Assembly (NCBI RefSeq): GCF_954871325.1
Contig: NC_088776.1
Span: 33,280,508-33,344,507 of the forward strand
Direction of reading: 5' to 3'
Length of the DNA stretch: 64,000 bases
Origin: Gordionus sp. m RMFG-2023
Lineage: Eukaryota; Nematomorpha; Gordioida; Chordodea; Parachordodidae
The notes below the pieces were generated by a model. That model was not told the origin of the DNA. It saw only the letters and a program-made list of their open reading frames with translations, and did no database searches. A program made the position numbers and the translations under genes. Positions 1 through 10,270 of this stretch are shown in pieces (position 1 is the first letter of the stretch; each line of letters starts with the position of its first letter).

Positions 1-1
1 T

Positions 2-1083
2 GGATGTGCCGCACATGGGTTGAATCTGCTTATTAAAGATTTATGCCAAATACCTTTTATTGAAAAGATCATCAAAAAAACCAAGCAAATAATTAAATAT
101 ATAAAATTTCATGGTATTTTATTAGCAACTTTTAAAGAAAGGCAAATATTGAAAGTATATAAATCTTCCTTAAAAATTCCAAGTCCGACAAGATGGGGAG
201 GTTTTGTTATAATGTTGCAAAGTGTTGTAAAAAATAAGGAAGTTTTGCAAGAAATTGCAATTTCTAGTTTATTTACAAATAAACAAAGAAGGCTTATTAT
301 ATTAGACAAAGAAGGATACTGGGATAAATTAGAGTCTGTACTGACCTTTTTGGAATTTATTTATAAGAAAATTATATTTGTAGAATCGGATTCAGAGGTA
401 TTATCTGACGTTCCAGAAATATTTTGGGACATAAAAGATAAACTCAATTCAACAACTTTTATTTTTAATGAAAATGATTTGAAAAGTATTAAGATGCATA
501 TTAAAAAACGAAAAAAATTTTGTTGCCGAGAATATCATTATGCAACAAATCTTCTGGATCCTCGATATTATGGTGTGAAATTAACAGACCGTGAATTAAC
601 AGCAGCTTTAAATATAATAAATATTATTTCAGGCCAAATTAATTGCGATATTGGAAAAATTATGGGTAATTTAGCAGAATATCGTTCAAAACAAGGTTTC
701 TATAAAGGAGCTGGCATATGGGAGAGCTCAATCCATACCAAACCACTCATATGGTGGAAAGGGTTGTGTACAAATCAACCCCTTTGTCAAGTGGCAGTAA
801 GATGTCTTTCGATACCACCCTCAGGTGCCTCGTCAGAAAGAGTCTGATTAGCATTTGGAAAAATTCATTCAAAAACGAGAAATAGAATAAAAAATGAAAG
901 AGTCGAGAAATTAATATCAATAAGGCATAACATACATTTAAAGGATCATACAAATACATCAAGTTCGGGATATCATCAAAAGAGTTCAGATTCCGATTTA
1001 TCAATATCAAGTGATAATGATGATATTTCAATTTCAAGTGATGAAGATATTGATGCTATTTCATTAGCATCCCAAGAATTTTA
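2..1083 (+). pseudogene. hAT transposase, 3' part (DUF659 type), one premature stop
   Basis: This is the C-terminal part of a hAT-superfamily transposase. Its reading frame is already open at base 2, so the gene began outside the window. The first residues read GCAAHGLNLLIKDL, the conserved block of DUF659-type hATs. The frame continues through SPTRWGG near 180-200 and a LLDPRYYG block near 550-575, then reaches the C-terminal dimerisation domain (PPSGASSERV, then AFGKIHSKTRNRIKNERVEKL). A TGA at 845-847 stands where related proteins carry Trp (SSERVW), so a single TGG-to-TGA change is likely. The same frame continues after it to a TAA at 1081-1083. The tail is Ser/Asp-rich. The copy looks young: over a kilobase of frame with one stop. 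Confidence 0.8.
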
Positions 1084-1104
1084 AATGTAATTTCTGATAC
1101 ATGC

Positions 1105-1365
1105 TTTTTGTAATTAATAAAGTTATTCAAAAAATGATGTTTATAGTGTATTTATTTTTGTCTTTGTTTAATTATATTATTTTCCCTTAGTTCCCCAAAT
1201 TTAATAAAGTTATTCCATAAAAAAATGAAAGGTTTAAAGTATATTTTGTGGTTATTTTTTAATTTTCCGTTTTTTCCCGTTTTTTTCCCCCAATTTTCCC
1301 TTTTTTCCCCAATTTTCCCGGGGAAATTTCCCCTGAACCAATTTTCCCGGGAATTTTACATCTAT
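1105..1365. repeat. 3' flank and probable right end of the hAT at 1-1083
   Basis: Two AATAAAGTTATT strings (near 1115 and 1195) could serve as poly(A) signals of the transposase. From about 1259 to 1355 the sequence turns C-rich with repeated TTTTCCC and AATTTTCCCGGG motifs, ending in TTCCCGGGAATTTTACATC. This symmetric CCCGGG-rich block has the look of a hAT subterminal and terminal region. The left end lies outside the window, so no target duplication can be matched. The terminus assignment is inference. Confidence 0.45.
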
Positions 1366-1385
1366 AATTAGTGATCAATTTTGTT

Positions 1386-1565
1386 AAAATGTGTTGGAAA
1401 AGAGATAATAGCATAAGTAAAAATATTTGTAAAGAAAGAAAAATATTTTTATAAAAGAGTTTAAAATGTGGGAGAAAAGATAATATCATAAGTGAAAATA
1501 TGGTAAAGAAAAAAAATATTTTTATAAAAGTGATTAAAATGTGTTTAAAAGGAGATAATATATTA
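1386..1565. repeat. Tandem repeat, about 75-base unit, 2.4 copies
   Basis: The block starting AAAATGTG, followed by an AGATAAT-x-CATAAGT stretch and AAATATTTTTATAAAAG, occurs twice in full and once in part. The copies differ by small indels. Function unknown. Confidence 0.6.
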
Positions 1566-1606
1566 ATTGTTTTGATGAGGATGAAAACAAAATTTGTTTG
1601 TTAATC

Positions 1607-1712
1607 AAATATATAAATCAGTTTAATTTGGTTGTTTACTAATTAAGTTGATATTAGGAAAATTGTGTAATTTAAATATATAAATCAGCTTAAGTTGGTT
1701 GTTTATTAATAA
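1607..1712. repeat. Short direct repeat, about 38 bases, two copies
   Basis: The phrase AAATATATAAATCAG followed by TTGGTTGTTTA-TAAT occurs at about 1607 and again at about 1673, 66 bases apart. It lies just before the eroded retroelement and could belong to its non-coding leader, but I cannot show that. Confidence 0.45.
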
Positions 1713-1911
1713 AGAGTATAGGGATATAGAAGAAAATATAAAAGATGATTTTTAACATATGTTTAAAAAAAGGGGTTTAAAATTCATAATTTTTAAAAAA
1801 ATTATATATATTTATAAATTTTGTTTTTGTGGTAAATTATTAAATTTAAAAAATTGAAGTTAAAATTTTAAGAAAATTAATATTAATCGAAAAGAAATGT
1901 ATATATAAAAT

Positions 1912-3660
1912 TTGTTTTATATTATTCATGAATTCCTACAAAACAGAGTTAATATTATGGACTGTGGTTCCTTCTACCTTAAAATAGTGATTATTCCTAA
2001 GATATCGAAACAAATGATCAAGTGTTTTGAGTTTTGGAATATGGTATTTAATATTAATAACAAAAAATGGAATTCAAAAAATAAATATATTATTGGACGG
2101 CAATGTTTCCGTTGCCATTCCAAAGAGCATTTGATTACTGAGTGTGAGGTTCCGTCTTATCTATTAAAAAAATGAAAATTCATTGTGATTAATTAGAGGT
2201 GTCTGATAATATTCCGAGTTGTTCGAAAAATTATAATCAAAAGAAGGAAAAACAAATAAATGTAGGAAAGACTGATTATAACAAAGTGAATGAATTGGAG
2301 TCAAGGAGAAAATATTATGGGAATAGAGTGTGGCCGCCAATACGATATCAGGGAACCATGAAAGTTACAAAGATTGACACAAGCTATACGTTAAATCCAA
2401 AGCAAAGAAGGATACGCATGGATAGGAACCCAGGCTATATAATGATACCGGATCTTGAAAAGAAGAATGTGAACGTTGGTAATACCAAATCAAATATGGA
2501 ATATACGGATATTGAAATGGAAGAAATGAAATTATTACAACCTGAAAATGAGTGAAAGAAATTATGTGTAGTAAATTTTAGTATATATTTATATTGTATA
2601 TATGTTGCTGTATTACATGTTCTTGGCCCGTTAGGGGTGGACATTTTATCATAGTAATATATTAATAGTATACATATATGTGTAGAATAAAAAATATCAT
2701 TAATTCTTAAAAATGTCAATTATAAAATATTAGATATATATATATATATCGGATTATTGATGAAATTAATAATTTATTCATTTTTGGAAAGTGAAATTGA
2801 ATAAATAAAATTTGGTAAATTGAAATTAGTTATTTTGTTATTCTGGTATTAGTTATATTATAGAGTATTTTGCCAGGAATGAATGAAGAGATAGAGAGAA
2901 TAAGTAGAAGATGTGAAACATGTAATAAATGGGCTAAAATACCAATAATAAATAATAAGGGTAATTGGTAACCATCGAATTGCCCAGGAGAGAGAGTATA
3001 ATTTTTTCGAAATATATATGGAAAAATTTATATTTTAGAGGATAAATTTTTATAATGGACAGTATAGGAAAGGGTGGTGGGGTTAACGAATGAAATAACT
3101 ATAAAGAAATTAGAGTTGTGGGTGGGTAGATACGGGTTAATAAAGCATTAGTATCAGAAAGAGGGCCAGCATTTTTAAGTGAAAAGTTTAGTAAATTTTG
3201 TACAGGTTTCAGGTATTAAACACATTTTATCACCACCATTCCATCCAAGTTCTAATGGATAAGCGGAGCTGATGGTAGGGTTTGAAGTCATGGCAAAAGA
3301 AGTAGAGAGAAGGGGGAGAGAAATATGTATTTTGTGGTTGTATTACAATAATAGTATAAATGATAAGGGCAGGACACTATCAGAAATATTTTTGGGAAGG
3401 AGAACCAGTTTAGACACATTAAGGAAAACTGATAGGGAATGGGAAGAAAGAACAGAGCGTTATGCATGATTCATAGAGGGTCGTGCGGCATGGGTAAGAA
3501 TGTTTACGGGAGTAAATAGATGTGTGAAAGGAATAATAAATAAGGTGACAGGAATTTGAACGTATTTAGCATTGGTTAATGAGGTTAGTATGACCAGACA
3601 TGAGGATCAATTAATGAGAAGAGAATAAGAAGAGACGAGATTAATCAAACAGTTAGACCA
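1912..3660 (+). mobile_element. Ty3/gypsy-like LTR retroelement fossil, heavily eroded
   Basis: Two kinds of retroelement signature lie here in + orientation. A CCHC zinc knuckle (CFRCHSKEHLITEC) sits near 2104-2145, as in gag proteins. From about 2870 to 3470 there are segments like a retroviral-type integrase: a CETC zinc-binding segment near 2917, then an SERGPAFLSEKFSKF-like core segment near 3155-3195. Knuckle before integrase fits gag-pol order, but the intervening protease and reverse transcriptase are not recognisable. No flanking long terminal repeats were matched. The element is broken in many places and old. The family assignment rests on the integrase-like segment and is moderately secure. 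Confidence 0.55.
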
Positions 3661-4039
3661 ATAAGCAATTACGAAGGATTAAATATATTCGTATTCATAT
3701 TGGATTCGGAATTTGGTGAATATAGATATAAGTATATTCGTAAGAGTCAAAATATGAAATTGAATAATTTAATTTTGGAGAATTCGAAAGAATAGAATAA
3801 TTGAATTGAAAGCTGAATAAGTAAAATAATTCGGAGAATAATTCGAAGAAATATGGATTCAAATTGAATAAGAAAATAAAGTAGTAAATGACTAATAGAA
3901 TGGTACAATAGGAGTATTCATCGAAAAAAGACTCGATTATTGAATTTACTAGAATTGGAAAAGAGGGGAAGGAAAAAAGAAGGGAGATAGAAGGCAAATT
4001 TAAAAGAAAGAAGAGGAGCAGAAAGTAAAAAGAAACAAT
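3661..4039. other. No gene recognised; AT-rich, purine-rich DNA
   Basis: The + strand is strongly purine-rich with many GAATT and GAATA strings. An open frame on the - strand (3695-4075) is dominated by Phe, Ile, Leu, Ser and Tyr and looks like a by-product of composition. Confidence 0.5.
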
Positions 4040-4480
4040 TTCTTTCAAGCCATTGTGATATTTCAGTAATAGCATTAATAATAGGATCTTCTAACTCCAT
4101 AAAAAATGCTATGCTTGATGGCGGAGACTCGATTTCGTTGAACAAGCTTGCAATTTCTTTCTCCCTGTTGGACAAGGAGTTTCAGAGATAATTATTATTT
4201 GACTAGAAATTTAGATAAATAATACGCCACCAAAATTTGAAAATAATAGGTAAATTACTCCAAGGAAAACTTAAAATCGAAATTAATTGATAAAATAAAT
4301 TAGAAGATGAATGTAAATAAATAAATGTAATTAAATATATATGAGATAGGAATTAATATTAACAAATATAAATTAATATTAACAATAATATTTTTGAAAA
4401 ATATAATCCGGCATCTGCATTTTTTAGCTTTGGGGGGGGGGGGGGGGTTGTCCCCTTGTCCCTTCCCCGCAGCGTATGCG
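4040..4480 (-). mobile_element. hAT-A family, right-end fragment (first copy)
   Basis: This stretch matches 61,318-61,745 in the same orientation over about 430 bases, so both are copies of one family. Read on the - strand it opens with a short coding remnant (SNREKEIASLFNEIE, then ITEISQWLERN). The far end runs through a 16-base G run (about 4432-4447) into GCAGCGTATGCGCCTG, the reverse complement of a CAGGCGC-type hAT terminus. The following 8 bases (CTAATATA) are a possible target duplication with no partner seen. Most of the element is missing on the left. Confidence 0.6.
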
Positions 4481-4720
4481 CCTGCTAATATAGAATCTTG
4501 CTAATACTAAGTTATTGCTAATATTGTACTTTATTTTACAATTTTATAGAAAAATATATATGTAAATATTATTATGTAAAATATTTTTAAAAGAATTACC
4601 TTTGCCTTTAAGCTACAGAAAAATATTTGCTAATACTAATATAGAATCTTGCTAATATTAAGTTGAGAATATTGCTAATATTGTTCTTTATTTTACAATT
4701 TTATAGAAAATATGAAAATT
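4481..4720. repeat. Direct duplication, period about 146 bases
   Basis: The stretch containing CTAATATAGAATCTTGCTAATA, and then TATTTTACAATTTTATAGAAAA, appears at about 4481-4550 and again at about 4634-4710. Smaller GCTAATA units repeat inside each copy. No coding sense. Confidence 0.6.
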
Positions 4721-4794
4721 TTTCGAAATATTAAAACGAATTAGTATAATGACAAAACAAAGATAAATGGATCGGACCAATACCTTCATGATAT

Positions 4795-4872
4795 CACTCT
4801 GGATGGGGGGCGAAGATTCCCATAATTTTTTTAAATAGAGCCCCCAGATTGTAAAAGCTAGCGACGCCCCTG
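4795..4872 (+). mobile_element. hAT-B family right terminus, inserted in another hAT-B copy
   Basis: The segment GGGGGGCGAAGATTCCCAT, a tract ending in GAGCCCCCAGATTGT, and AGCTAGCGACGCCCCTG matches the right end of the large hAT at 15,550-15,624. It stops exactly where sequence homologous to the left interior of the same family begins (4873). One hAT-B therefore landed inside another, and only its right tip is recognisable here. Confidence 0.65.
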
Positions 4873-5318
4873 CTTCAACTGTTAATGCATATTTACTGAG
4901 TGATATTGATATTCTATTTTTAACATAGAATTTGATTGCAATCTGACATAGTGAAAATATAATTTATATGTATTAATCTAATCTAATAATTAAAATAGTA
5001 TTCATATAATAAAAATCTAGATAATCTTATTAATTTTTAAATAATAAAATTAAATCTATATATTACTTAATAGAATTATAAAAGAAATCGTTCAGTGAAC
5101 AATCATAAAAATATATTTAAAGATATTAATTTATATAATTCTATGTTTTTGAAAATGAATTGCCATACGTACCCTAGAAGATCTTTCGCAGATACTTTCC
5201 GTTTCGGTTCTGATATGATATTAAGGAGCCATTAAAAATTTTTTAAAATTATTACTTTAGGGGGCTATTCAAATTTTTCAAGGGGCTCCAGCCCCTGCGC
5301 TGCCCTCCCTAACCGCTG
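4873..5318 (-). mobile_element. hAT-B family left end, inverted copy
   Basis: The reverse complement of this stretch aligns with 6091-6440, the left end of the 9.5-kb hAT. Shared landmarks are the terminal CAG, the GCCCCC boxes, AATTTGAATAGCCCCCT, and a long AT-rich block including TTGATTGCAA and ACATAGTGAAAATATAATTT. The outer tip is at 5318 and reads CAGCGGTTAGGGAGGG on the - strand, a diverged terminus. No coding part is left. Confidence 0.65.
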
Positions 5319-5407
5319 AATGCTATAATTATGCATTCATGTTAAATGAGGTAGTTTTTATTTGAATTCATTATCTAAAAAAGTAACCTCCATATTCACA
5401 ATTAATA

Positions 5408-5415
5408 GTTGGTAG
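5408..5415. repeat. Target-site duplication, left copy (GTTGGTAG)
   Basis: This 8-base string is repeated exactly at 5598-5605, immediately outside the two ends of the MITE at 5416-5597. Confidence 0.85.
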
Positions 5416-5597
5416 TAGTGTTGTTAAACGGCTCGTTTTGAGCCGATTTTTAAAAACGGCTAACTCAATATTTTATCCAGAGAAAACTACAGATTTTGCT
5501 CACAGAAGGAAAAAAGGTCTAGACATATATTAACGAAATCTCGAGGCTTAGACAATATTTTTTCTGACTAAAATATTGAGTTAGCTTAACAACACTA
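5416..5597. mobile_element. 182-base hAT-type MITE with perfect terminal repeats
   Basis: The element begins TAGTGTTGTTAA and ends TTAACAACACTA, a perfect 12-base terminal inverted repeat. It is flanked by the 8-base duplication GTTGGTAG. Just inside, AACGGCTAACTCAATATTTTA on the left faces TAAAATATTGAGTTAGC on the right, so the whole element can fold back on itself. An 8-base duplication is the hAT hallmark. A related, longer copy is split by the hAT at 6091-15,624, and a third element sharing only the TAGTGTTGTTAA tip lies at about 21,310. No coding capacity. Confidence 0.85.
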
Positions 5598-5605
5598 GTT
5601 GGTAG
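5598..5605. repeat. Target-site duplication, right copy (GTTGGTAG)
   Basis: Exact partner of 5408-5415. Confidence 0.85.
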
Positions 5606-6075
5606 TAGAGATAAAATAATTTAGGTTATCCTTTGTAAAATTTCTGAAAGGAGTATCATTATAATTAAAAGGGTGTAATTAATAATTGGTAAACATCGGC
5701 ACCGAAGGGTGTGCAATTATTATAGGGAAGGCATAGGTGTTTGAGGGGGGTTTGTATCCAATTCCTGTCATGTAGACGCTGGTTGCAGATATGATTCGAA
5801 TCAAAATGATGGCTTAGATAATTAGAAGAGAAGGATGATAAAAGAATGGTAGTAAAACCTAATTACCCTAAATTACCTTGATAAGGTAGTTTGATTTTTA
5901 AAAATATATATATAATAGTAATGGAACGGGATATTATTTCAGTAGAGTGGGTGAATATATTTTTGTTAGTAATATGTATTAGTATTATTCAATTTCTTAT
6001 TATTAAATTTAAAAAATATTTAAGACCATCTTAGAAAAATAATCAAAATCGATTAACATTGAAGATCTGTTAAAG
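5606..6075. other. Between-transposon DNA, no gene recognised
   Basis: Mixed AT-rich sequence between two MITE copies. A GGGGGG run near 5735 may be transposon-derived. The only item of note is the small open frame at 5921-6034, listed separately. Confidence 0.4.
5921..6034 (+). CDS. Candidate 37-residue single-membrane-span peptide
   Basis: ATG at 5921, TAG at 6032-6034. The frame codes for an acidic start (MERDIISVEW), a hydrophobic stretch of about 18 residues (VNIFLLVICISIIQFLII) and a basic tail (KFKKYLRPS). That layout resembles one-pass micropeptides in general, but I recognise no family. An ATG frame of this length arises easily by chance, and AT-rich codons favour hydrophobic residues, so a random origin is more likely than not. 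Confidence 0.15.
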   Translation: MERDIISVEWVNIFLLVICISIIQFLIIKFKKYLRPS

Positions 6076-6090
6076 TAATGTTGTTAAACG
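6076..6090. mobile_element. Left tip of a MITE split by the hAT-B insertion
   Basis: TAATGTTGTTAAACG matches the tip of the 5416-5597 MITE family. The other part of the same MITE resumes at 15,625 after 9.5 kb of hAT-B. The last 8 bases (GTTAAACG, 6083-6090) are the left target duplication of that hAT. Confidence 0.75.
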
Positions 6091-6553
6091 CAGTGGCGTC
6101 ACTATGGGGAAGGGGACGCAGGGACTCAAGCCCCCTAAAAAATTTGAATAGCCCCCTGAAGCAAAAAAATTTTTTTTTTAAAATGGTTCCTTAATATCCC
6201 CTTAAACTAAAAAGAACTTTTTTTGATTGTCCCCTGTTTATTATAATTCTATTAAGTAATATATAGATTTAATTTTATTATTTAAAAATTAATAAGACTA
6301 TCTAAATTTTATTAGATTAGATTAATACATATAAATTATATTTTCACTATGTCAGCTTGCAATCAAATTCTTTGTTAAAAATAAAAACCATGCATAATGT
6401 TTAAATATCAATTTAGCATTAACAATTGAAGTTTAATTGATTTTTATTAATTAAATTATTATATAACCCTAATTAAATAAATATAAAGATTTATTAATTG
6501 AAAATTAACAAATTTAATATTGTAAGCCGAGTTTAAAATCACTATTTAAATAA

Positions 6554-6720
6554 AATGACTTTGCGATTTAAAAATTTAAGCATTAAAGACTTTATGAAAA
6601 AAACTAAAGATAAAAGTAGCAATAATCTTGAGGACCAAAGAAGAGGATTCAATAATAAGGCTGGTGATGAACAAAGTATATTTTATACAGTTTTTAAAAT
6701 TCAAACTTTGATTTAGTTGA
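6554..6720 (+). pseudogene. Possible first coding exon of the hAT-B transposase
   Basis: ATG at 6554 opens a frame reading MTLRFKNLSIKDFMKKTKDK and then a polar stretch, running to a TAG near 6715. A Lys-rich start followed by a short low-complexity leader is common in ZMYM1-like hATs. It is upstream of, and in the same orientation as, the recognised transposase parts. The match is positional rather than by sequence. Confidence 0.3.
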
Positions 6721-7494
6721 AAGACGATTAATTGTAGTTTTAAAAGATATAAATATTGAAAACAAAAATGTTAAAAGAAAGAAAATAGGTAAATAAATTT
6801 ATATATAAGTCTGTGTCCAAAATGTTTTGAAAAAATCCTTAAAATTTTCACAAATTAATAACAAAACACTTTGGACATTTAAGTTTTAAAAAATAAAAAT
6901 TTATTAGTTAATTATCTATTTTAATGGAAGGTTTCTTTTTCACTTGATCATAATTGAAGTTATATGTTTTTCTCCTCCCAAATTTGCCTAATTTCTATAA
7001 AATTTCTATTTAAGTCATTTTTCACCAGAGTATTAAACACTATTGATTTCTTTAGTTTTCAAGTTAAGCAAAAATTGCTTTACAATATATTTTCACCTTT
7101 AAGGAGCAGCACACTAGAAATGGAAAATTTTTTTTTAATTTTTATATTATAATCACATAAGGTGATGTCAAAATATTAGCTAAATAAAACATAGTAAATA
7201 TTTTCTATATAAATAGTCAATATCTTAAAAAATCATACACTATTATTCTTTTTACATTAATAAAGATAATATTGGCTAAATTGTTTACTCAATCATTCTT
7301 TCATAATTTGATAATTATATATTTATTTGTTTATCCTAACTTAATAATAAACTATATTTTAATAAAAATGCTAAATAAATTTAGAATAGTTTGCTTATTT
7401 ATATATATTTTTGAAAAATGGACACTATAATATGGAATATTACTTTTTATATATTATATTTACAAAAATAAATACACTGAAAAGAAATACATTT
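6721..7494. other. hAT-B interior, AT-rich, no recognised coding
   Basis: AT-rich sequence with short oligo-A and oligo-T runs. The frame at 6964-7152 is rich in Phe, Ile, Leu and Ser and has no recognised motif. Probably intron or non-coding arm of the transposon. Confidence 0.4.
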
Positions 7495-8370
7495 TAAAAT
7501 TAATCTTATTTAGATTCATTGAATAATGAAGAAAGTATTGTGAATGACATGATTGTAAATAATGTAAGTACAGAAGGAAAGAAAATAGGTAAAAAATTAA
7601 TTTATATATAAGATATTTTATTTATAAAATAATAGAAGCACTATGTGTGGCTCAATCTGAAGATATATGTGAGATCCAATGTACAGATATCTCTGAATGT
7701 ATTAATTTTTTAAATATAATTAAATTAAATATAAAATTTTATATAGACATAGAATCTGAAGAGGATACTACAACAAGCCAGATTCTTGGTAGCAGTAAAT
7801 ATAAAGGTATATAGGATAAAGAAGTTTTATTGCAACAAATTACATTTGATGAAATACATTTTAAAATTAATCTTATTAAATAATGAAGAAAGTATTGTGA
7901 ATGACATGATTGTAAATAATGTAGGTACAGAAGGAAAGAAAATGGGTAAATTAATTTATATATAAGATATTTTATTTATAAAATAATTGAAGCAATATGT
8001 GTGGCTCAATCTGAAGATATATGTGAGATCCAATGTATAGATATCTCTGAAGGTATTAATTTTTTAAATATAATTAAATATAAAATTTTGGGCATGGATT
8101 CTGAAGAGGATACTACAACAAGCCAGATTCTTGATAGCAGTAAATATAAAGGTATATTGGATAAAGAAGTTTTATTACAACAAATTACATTTGATGAATA
8201 CATTTTAAAATTAACCTTATTTAGATTTATTAAATAATGAAGAAAGTATTTTGAATGACATGATTATAAATAATGTATATATAGAAGGAAAGAAAATAAG
8301 TAAATTAATTTGTTTATAAGATATTTTATATTTATTTATAAAATAATAGAAGCTATACGTTTGGCCCAAT
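7495..8370 (+). repeat. Tandemly duplicated exon block inside hAT-B, period about 350-370 bases
   Basis: Two full copies (about 7495-7868 and 7869-8216) and a partial third (8217-8370) follow each other. Each full copy codes for NNEESIVNDMIVNNV, then a splice-like gap (AATAGGTAAA or ATGGGTAAA), then CVAQSEDICEIQC, SEEDTTTSQIL and DKEVLLQQITFDE. Copy 2 keeps the frame open from 8001 to 8237; copy 1 carries an in-frame stop after SSKYKG. The residues are acidic, as in the disordered leader of TTF-finger hATs. I read this as an exon plus intron that was duplicated in tandem. Confidence 0.7.
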
Positions 8371-8387
8371 CTAAAAATAACAACTAT

Positions 8388-8632
8388 TCAAGTATTTTTT
8401 TCATTTTAATAATATTTTTCTTCAAATATATAATATTTGTCATAATTTTCATAAAAGCAATAATATTTTAATTTTTATATTAATATTTGTCACTTTTTTA
8501 GAAGAGCTTATACAAGTATTATTTTTATTTTAACAATGTTTTTCTTCAAATATATAATATTTGTCTTAATTTTCTAAAACCAATAATATTTTAATTCATT
8601 TATTAATTTTTATCACTTTTTTCAGAAGAATT
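8388..8632 (+). repeat. Intron-like tandem duplication, about 125-base unit
   Basis: A block running from CAAGTATT through TTTTTCTTCAAATATATAAT to TTTGTCACTTTTTT(C)AGAAGA occurs twice (about 8388-8510 and 8513-8632). Each copy ends in a good acceptor (TTTTTTAG or TTTTTTCAG) followed by GAAGA. The second acceptor leads directly into the coding segment at 8633. Confidence 0.6.
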
Positions 8633-9292
8633 AGATTTGGGTACTAAAAAAACTGGTCCTATGCAACCTATATTAGGTGCCTATCCATATATTGGAATGG
8701 GTAAAGATAAACGATGCTTTCAAACTCAGGGTACAAATCCTTTCTCTGGATTGAATATAGCATAACCAGAAACTCTATTTTTTGTTTTCCTTGTCGTAAT
8801 TTTCCCATCAACCTCAAAAAGGATACCTTTTTAATCAAGGTTATCAAAAATTTCGTAAGGTAAAAGAATACTTAACAACTCACGGAGCAACAAATGGTCA
8901 TGCAACGAATGTAATTCTCTGGAACCATTTTAAACAATCTTTGATAGAAGGCACCATTAAAGAAAAATTTATAGCTCTAACTAAATCAACAATACTTGAA
9001 AGAAGAGAAAATTTGAAACGATTATTCAAAATTATAATACTATGTGGTAAGTTGGAACTTCCCCTTAGAGGTCATTATGAAAGTAAGACAAGCAATAATC
9101 AAGGAAATTATTGTGAAATATTAAACTGTTTGAAAGAGTATGATCCATTTTTAATAGCATATAAACCACCAGGCAATGCTCATTATTGCTCACCTCAATC
9201 ACAAAATCAAATGCTATCTGCAGCTGGAAACTTAATCGTAAAGTACATAGCATCAGAAATAAGGGAGGCAGGCTATTTAAAAATTAAAAAAT
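8633..9292 (+). pseudogene. hAT-B transposase, TTF zinc finger and start of DUF4371
   Basis: The first frame reads EELDLGTKKTGPMQPILGAY. A second frame from about 8750 reads ITRNSIFCFPCRNF, the CxxC half of a TTF-type finger, then NQGYQKFRKVKEYLTTHG and TNGHATNVILWNHFKQSL. From about 8941 comes the DUF4371 opening (ILCGKLELPLRGHYES, NYCEILNCLKEYDPFL, YCSPQSQNQMLSAAGNLIV). At least one frame change and one stop lie between the finger parts. The coding stops near 9290 where retroelement-related sequence begins, before the catalytic Asp of the RNase-H fold. Confidence 0.75.
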
Positions 9293-9630
9293 AAAAAATA
9301 AAAATAATTATGAATATCATAATAAAAAAAACTTGAATAAAATTGAATTATGTAACTTAATACCTAATGTTAAAAAAGAAATTAATTCTTATAAATTAGA
9401 AGAAATAAATCATTTGATAACAATTGGAGAAATAATAGTTATTAAAAACAATAATGAAATAAAAATTGAAGAAAATAATAAAATAAAATTTTTTATAATT
9501 AATAAAAAATTTAAAAAAACTATGGAAAAGAAAATTAAAACAAGGGTGATTAAATGTCGCGATGTTGAAAGAGAGATTAGGAGTACGATATGGAGATCAT
9601 ATGTTGAAAATGGGAGGAGAAAGAGAAATT

Positions 9631-10165
9631 TTGTTATAAAGAACAAGTTGGAGAGAAATTATGATATAAAAAAAGTGTTTAAATTGAAAAATAAAGGAGT
9701 AAAATTTAAAAAATAAAAATAATTAAATAATAAATAAAAAAAATTATTATTATATAAAATGAAACAATTCCAAATAATCTATTATGATTCTTATTCTTAT
9801 GAATCATTCTGATAAATTATTTATTCCATTATCATTTCAATTATTCCAAAATTATTTTATTTGAGATATTTTGATCATAATATAAATCTCCTTTTCAACA
9901 TCATGATATTGTTATAAAGAACAAGTTAAAGAGAAATTATGATATAAAAAAAGTGTTCAAATTGAAAAATAAAGGAGTAAAATTTAAAAAATAAAAATAA
10001 TTAAATAATAAATAAATAAAATTATTATTATATAAAATGAAACAATTCCAAATATTCTATTATGATTCTTATTCTTATGAATCATTCTGATAAATTATTT
10101 ATTCCATTATCATTTCAATTATTCCAAAATTATTTTATTTGAGATATATTGATCATAATATATAT
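9631..10165. repeat. Direct duplication, period 277 bases, ending in gag-tail sequence
   Basis: TTGTTATAAAGAACAAGTT begins one copy at 9631 and the next at 9908. The later part of each copy (around 9775-9900 and 10,050-10,165) also occurs inverted at 12,540-12,660, where it forms the end of the - strand gag fragment. The duplicated block therefore includes the 3' tail of gag. Confidence 0.7.
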
Positions 10166-10270
10166 TTACAAACATTGATAAAAATGATAATAAATAACCA
10201 GATGAACAAGCTAGTGTGAAGATGATGTTCAAGCGAATGATTAGATGATAAGGATAACAAGCAAAAATCA

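Noticed and set aside
3695-4175. Overlapping - strand frames rich in Phe, Leu and Ser
   Set aside because: Composition mirrors the purine-rich + strand. Only the SNREKEIASL part near 4100-4175 is supported, as hAT-A remnant.
5690-5810. Possible tRNA or SINE B-box (GATTCGAATC)
   Set aside because: No A-box at suitable distance and no cloverleaf; palindromic 10-mer alone is weak evidence.
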